Below are positions 27,301 through 28,743 of a stretch of DNA of 28,743 bases, in pieces. The stretch comes from JAGQTE01 sp964648005 (GTDB lineage Bacteria; Actinomycetota; Acidimicrobiia; Acidimicrobiales; Acidimicrobilacustridaceae), in assembly GCA_964648005.1 (NCBI GenBank), contig CAZYKR010000016.1, forward strand, positions 1-28,743, in the 5' to 3' direction. Numbering within the stretch: position 1 is the first letter of the stretch; each line of letters opens with the position of its first letter. Position numbers and translations under genes: made by a program. The notes beneath the pieces were generated by a model. It saw nothing but the letters and a program-made list of their open reading frames with translations. It was not told where the DNA came from and did no database searches.

Positions 27301-28290
27301 GCGGTTGCCAACCTCACGTACATCACCGATCGCCGACTTGAGGTGATCGCTCATGGCCTCAAGGTGTCACCGTCCTCCATCGTTGACGTGGTGGAGCAAT
27401 GGAACTTGGAGCCCCCCGGCGAGAAGGATGCATTCGCTCGAAGTACGGCGTCCTACCTCATCGGTAGCTCCTTCGGCAGGTGGGATGTGCGAATCGGGCG
27501 GGATCCGTCGCTGGCGCCTCCGGTCGATGAGGACCCGTTCGCCCCATTTCCAGTCTGCCCGCCAGGCATGCTTGTCGGTCCGGACGGCTATCCGGCGACC
27601 AATCTGCCGGACGGCTACCCGATTCCGCTCACCGATCATCGAGTGGTCGTCGACGAGCCCGGGCATCCGGCGGACCTGGTGGGGCTCGTCGAGCGGGCTG
27701 CTGCCGCACTCGTGGATGATCCCGCCGCGCTGATGGAGGAGACATGCGAGATGCTCGGCGTTCCCGACCTTCGCATGTACCTGCGCAAGCGGTTCTTCAA
27801 GGATCACCTGTCTCGTTACACGAAGAGTCGCAGGAAGGCGCCGCTCTACTGGCCCCTCACCGTCCCATCTCGTTCGTGGACGGTGTGGCTGTACGCCCCG
27901 ATGCTCAGCCGCGAGGCGATCTATGCCGCGGCGGCGCACGCGGAGCGGCGATATCAGGCGAGCGAGGCAGAGATCCGACGGTTGGAGTCGGCACAGCTCC
28001 AGGCATCGACACCGGGTGCGAGCCAGGATGCGTCGGCGGCGCGCGCCATCACCAAAGCGCTCGACTCCGAGCGCAGCCTGAGCGAGGAGCTGCGTGGGTT
28101 GCACCGCACGCTTGCGCGCATCGCGTCCACAGGGTGGATCCCGGATCTCGACGACGGCTTCGTAGTGTGCGCCGCCCCGTTCGCTGACGCCCTGCTCGAT
28201 TGGTCCAAAGACCCGGCCGACATCCGCCGCCAACTCCGCGCCGGCAAGCTCGACTGGGCGACGGCCCATACGTGGCGGGAGGCGCTGTGA
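24370..28290 (+). CDS. pglX: PglX, BREX adenine-specific DNA methyltransferase
   Basis: This is a 1306-residue protein from a GTG overlapping the brxC stop. Methyltransferase motif I is DPACGSGHF at residues 287-295, and the catalytic NPPF is at 504-507 (VLMNPPFGEP). The gap between them holds an inserted helical region, as is usual for PglX. The C-terminal half carries the target-recognition region (YWMSPDIRRLFTEYPPL, then RTNSGFGLRVLPAGG) and a final conserved YTKSRRKAPLYWPL and WTVWLYAPML. In BREX, PglX methylates the sixth position of adenine in a non-palindromic site on host DNA, which marks self; phage DNA is blocked without simple cleavage. The target site cannot be read from the sequence. 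It overlaps pglZ by four bases. Confidence 0.95.
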   Translation: MTRRRDQLSESERNALNKVVGKLRSSLTDELRRALEGTYGIRGSGEPEDESRLTLTPEQSESRQELIGLWRALGGRTDLLVREAAFTHTNRLIAIRVAEALGLIPESIVQGRRSSGFRQLLEVAPLLGSDDDAGYWTYLQICGDELAHDIPRLFDPRNPLLALRPPPAAVDPLIALIRDDVLAEPHDQGSAWAAPDTLGWTYQFFNSDEERSEMRRDHPQPQDSRELAVRNQFFTPHYVVKFLTENSLGRRLVEGGFVELAEELELLVGEIEPASHLLDLEEVRVLDPACGSGHFLLGAYDILERAWELRGVDASQAAPAIVRCLWGVDIDARAAQVASAAIIFRARRHRPDGLLPVPNVVCARAVPGGPAGRAELLASVPAARRDFLAEVIELLDRAPELGSLLKIEEVLTGESARRMSYGGGRGGKQARQQASKAQGSLVDYGIELGELDVDAIVGEALDAAQKAADRVTSSAEERVLAADGGDALRLIEVLAQRYDAVLMNPPFGEPIPDTKPYLKAAYPWIPTRDYNLFAAFVGRGLELCKPEGYLGAITSRAGMFLTTFERWRDEVLLGNDLTVLADLGLGVMHDAMVEAAAYVVRPGRARHEHPATFIRLLREPPAARAAALADACRNGGDGAGDDRVFRVAPSAFDAVPGSPMAYWMSPDIRRLFTEYPPLEGNGGEVRVGLQTGDDFRFVRAFWEVDPSRIARSREETFDGKRWAPFAKGGEYSPFWADIHLVVDYERDGERLREFPGAVVRNPQQYFSAGLTWPRRTNSGFGLRVLPAGGVFADKGPAVIGERSSLLGVLGWLSSRFVTGLLELSVSTADQTSSGGQSRSYEVGLVQKLPWPGPEAAAPEAVALIVAAAAAPDDLDETTRRFAYLPIRASDGTSAFASQRSTLRSHMEVLRLSERVEEAAAKALDLGADSLAFFDDELGPHPMAYPVRNDVDEEIARLYVQPIDRTIRELIERGGGSRAVANLTYITDRRLEVIAHGLKVSPSSIVDVVEQWNLEPPGEKDAFARSTASYLIGSSFGRWDVRIGRDPSLAPPVDEDPFAPFPVCPPGMLVGPDGYPATNLPDGYPIPLTDHRVVVDEPGHPADLVGLVERAAAALVDDPAALMEETCEMLGVPDLRMYLRKRFFKDHLSRYTKSRRKAPLYWPLTVPSRSWTVWLYAPMLSREAIYAAAAHAERRYQASEAEIRRLESAQLQASTPGASQDASAARAITKALDSERSLSEELRGLHRTLARIASTGWIPDLDDGFVVCAAPFADALLDWSKDPADIRRQLRAGKLDWATAHTWREAL

Positions 28291-28743
28291 GCTCGCTCAG
28301 CGCACCGCGCCGTGAGCTGGCCGCGAAGCTGGCCGAGCGGTGTCGGCGCCACCACCTCGTGGTGTGGGACGACCCCGCGCAGGAGTACGAATCGATCGCC
28401 GAGTCGGTCGTGCCCGAAGGCTGGAACGTCGAGCGGTACGACGGCTCGTGGTGGGACCTGCGACGCCGCGTCGAGGGCGCCTTCTCCGGTGGCGAGCCGC
28501 CGAAGCTGGTGGTGTACGTGCCCGCCGCCCCACCCACAGCCGATCCGCTTGAAGAGATCCGCCGAGCCGCCGGTCCCAAGTTCAAGCCGGCGCTCAAGAA
28601 GATCGTCGAGGGCGCCCTCTCGGGCGAGTTGAGCGCGACGAGGCTCGCTGACCTGGGGGCTCGTTGCCCAACGCTCATCGCCGTGGAGGACGCGCTCGAT
28701 GGTGGGAGCGATCTTGACCCCGTGCTCGCCGCCGAGCTCGGGG
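28287..28743 (+). CDS. pglZ: PglZ, BREX alkaline-phosphatase-fold protein (N-terminal part only)
   Basis: The GTG at 28287 overlaps the pglX stop, and 152 codons are visible before the window ends. The start (LAAKLAERCRRHHLVVWDDP, then YDGSWWDLRRRVEGAF and PKLVVYVP) matches PglZ N-termini, which have a VVWDD/YE-type opening. The phosphatase-like metal centre would be further downstream and cannot be checked. PglZ is one of the two genes that define BREX, together with brxC, and is thought to act with PglX. Confidence 0.85.
   Translation, partial: MSSLSAPRRELAAKLAERCRRHHLVVWDDPAQEYESIAESVVPEGWNVERYDGSWWDLRRRVEGAFSGGEPPKLVVYVPAAPPTADPLEEIRRAAGPKFKPALKKIVEGALSGELSATRLADLGARCPTLIAVEDALDGGSDLDPVLAAELG

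Noticed and set aside
18838..28743. Type 1 BREX or DISARM as the class of the defence locus
   Set aside because: The first gene fits BrxE, which belongs to type 6, and there is no DISARM helicase or DUF1998 protein. brxL, expected in type 1, would lie beyond the window, so type 1 is disfavoured rather than excluded.
1..28743. CRISPR array
   Set aside because: No regularly spaced direct repeats were seen anywhere; the only short tandem repeat has two adjacent copies and no spacers.

Overview
The window is high-GC DNA with actinobacterial-style genes: a GlnR-type orphan regulator beside glutamine synthetases, a GSII glutamine synthetase, GTG/TTG starts and likely leaderless genes. It most resembles Actinomycetota, perhaps Acidimicrobiia. 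That placement is inferred from gene content, and no marker gene settles it. Two runs of ten Ns (17596-17605 and 19918-19927) show that this is a scaffold of at least three contigs.

Left part (1-10463), ordinary chromosome. An Fe-S group comes first: an Mrp/ApbC carrier, a four-cysteine SufR-like regulator and an ErpA/IscA-type carrier. A Tat-signal lipoprotein with a thioredoxin-like domain, an unusual compact [2Fe-2S]/xanthine-dehydrogenase-like fusion, a RidA protein and a small membrane protein follow. Next is a nitrogen-assimilation cluster: glnR and a glnA2-like gene on the minus strand, diverging from glnII (GSII) and then a GSI-beta glnA. A candidate GlnR operator lies in the divergent intergenic region.

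Middle part (about 10490-18550), integrated element. All genes are on the minus strand. In transcription order they are an excisionase-like protein, a hairpin-rich stretch of about 0.65 kb (candidate oriT or regulatory region), a MobF relaxase-helicase broken by an N gap, a tyrosine integrase with an apparent one-base frameshift, an XRE regulator, a heme-oxygenase-like diiron oxidase and a DUF2000 protein. Repeats just 3' of glnA are a candidate left attachment site. No type IV secretion genes are visible, so an integrative mobilizable element is the best reading.

Right part (18838-28743), BREX phage-defence locus running rightwards and divergent from the excisionase gene. The genes overlap by 4-14 bases in the order brxE-like, brxA (DUF1819), brxB (DUF1788), brxC (AAA ATPase), pglX (adenine methyltransferase) and pglZ (cut by the window end). 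This order matches type 6 BREX; brxD and brxHI would be expected beyond the window. brxA is split by the second N gap, and the sequence right after the gap is about 100 bases of an amino-acid permease, which looks like a chimeric contig end.

The main result is a probable type 6 BREX system beside, and possibly carried by, a relaxase/integrase element inserted after a glutamine synthetase cluster. A small uncharacterised regulator-oxidase-DUF2000 cargo module sits at the element's other end.
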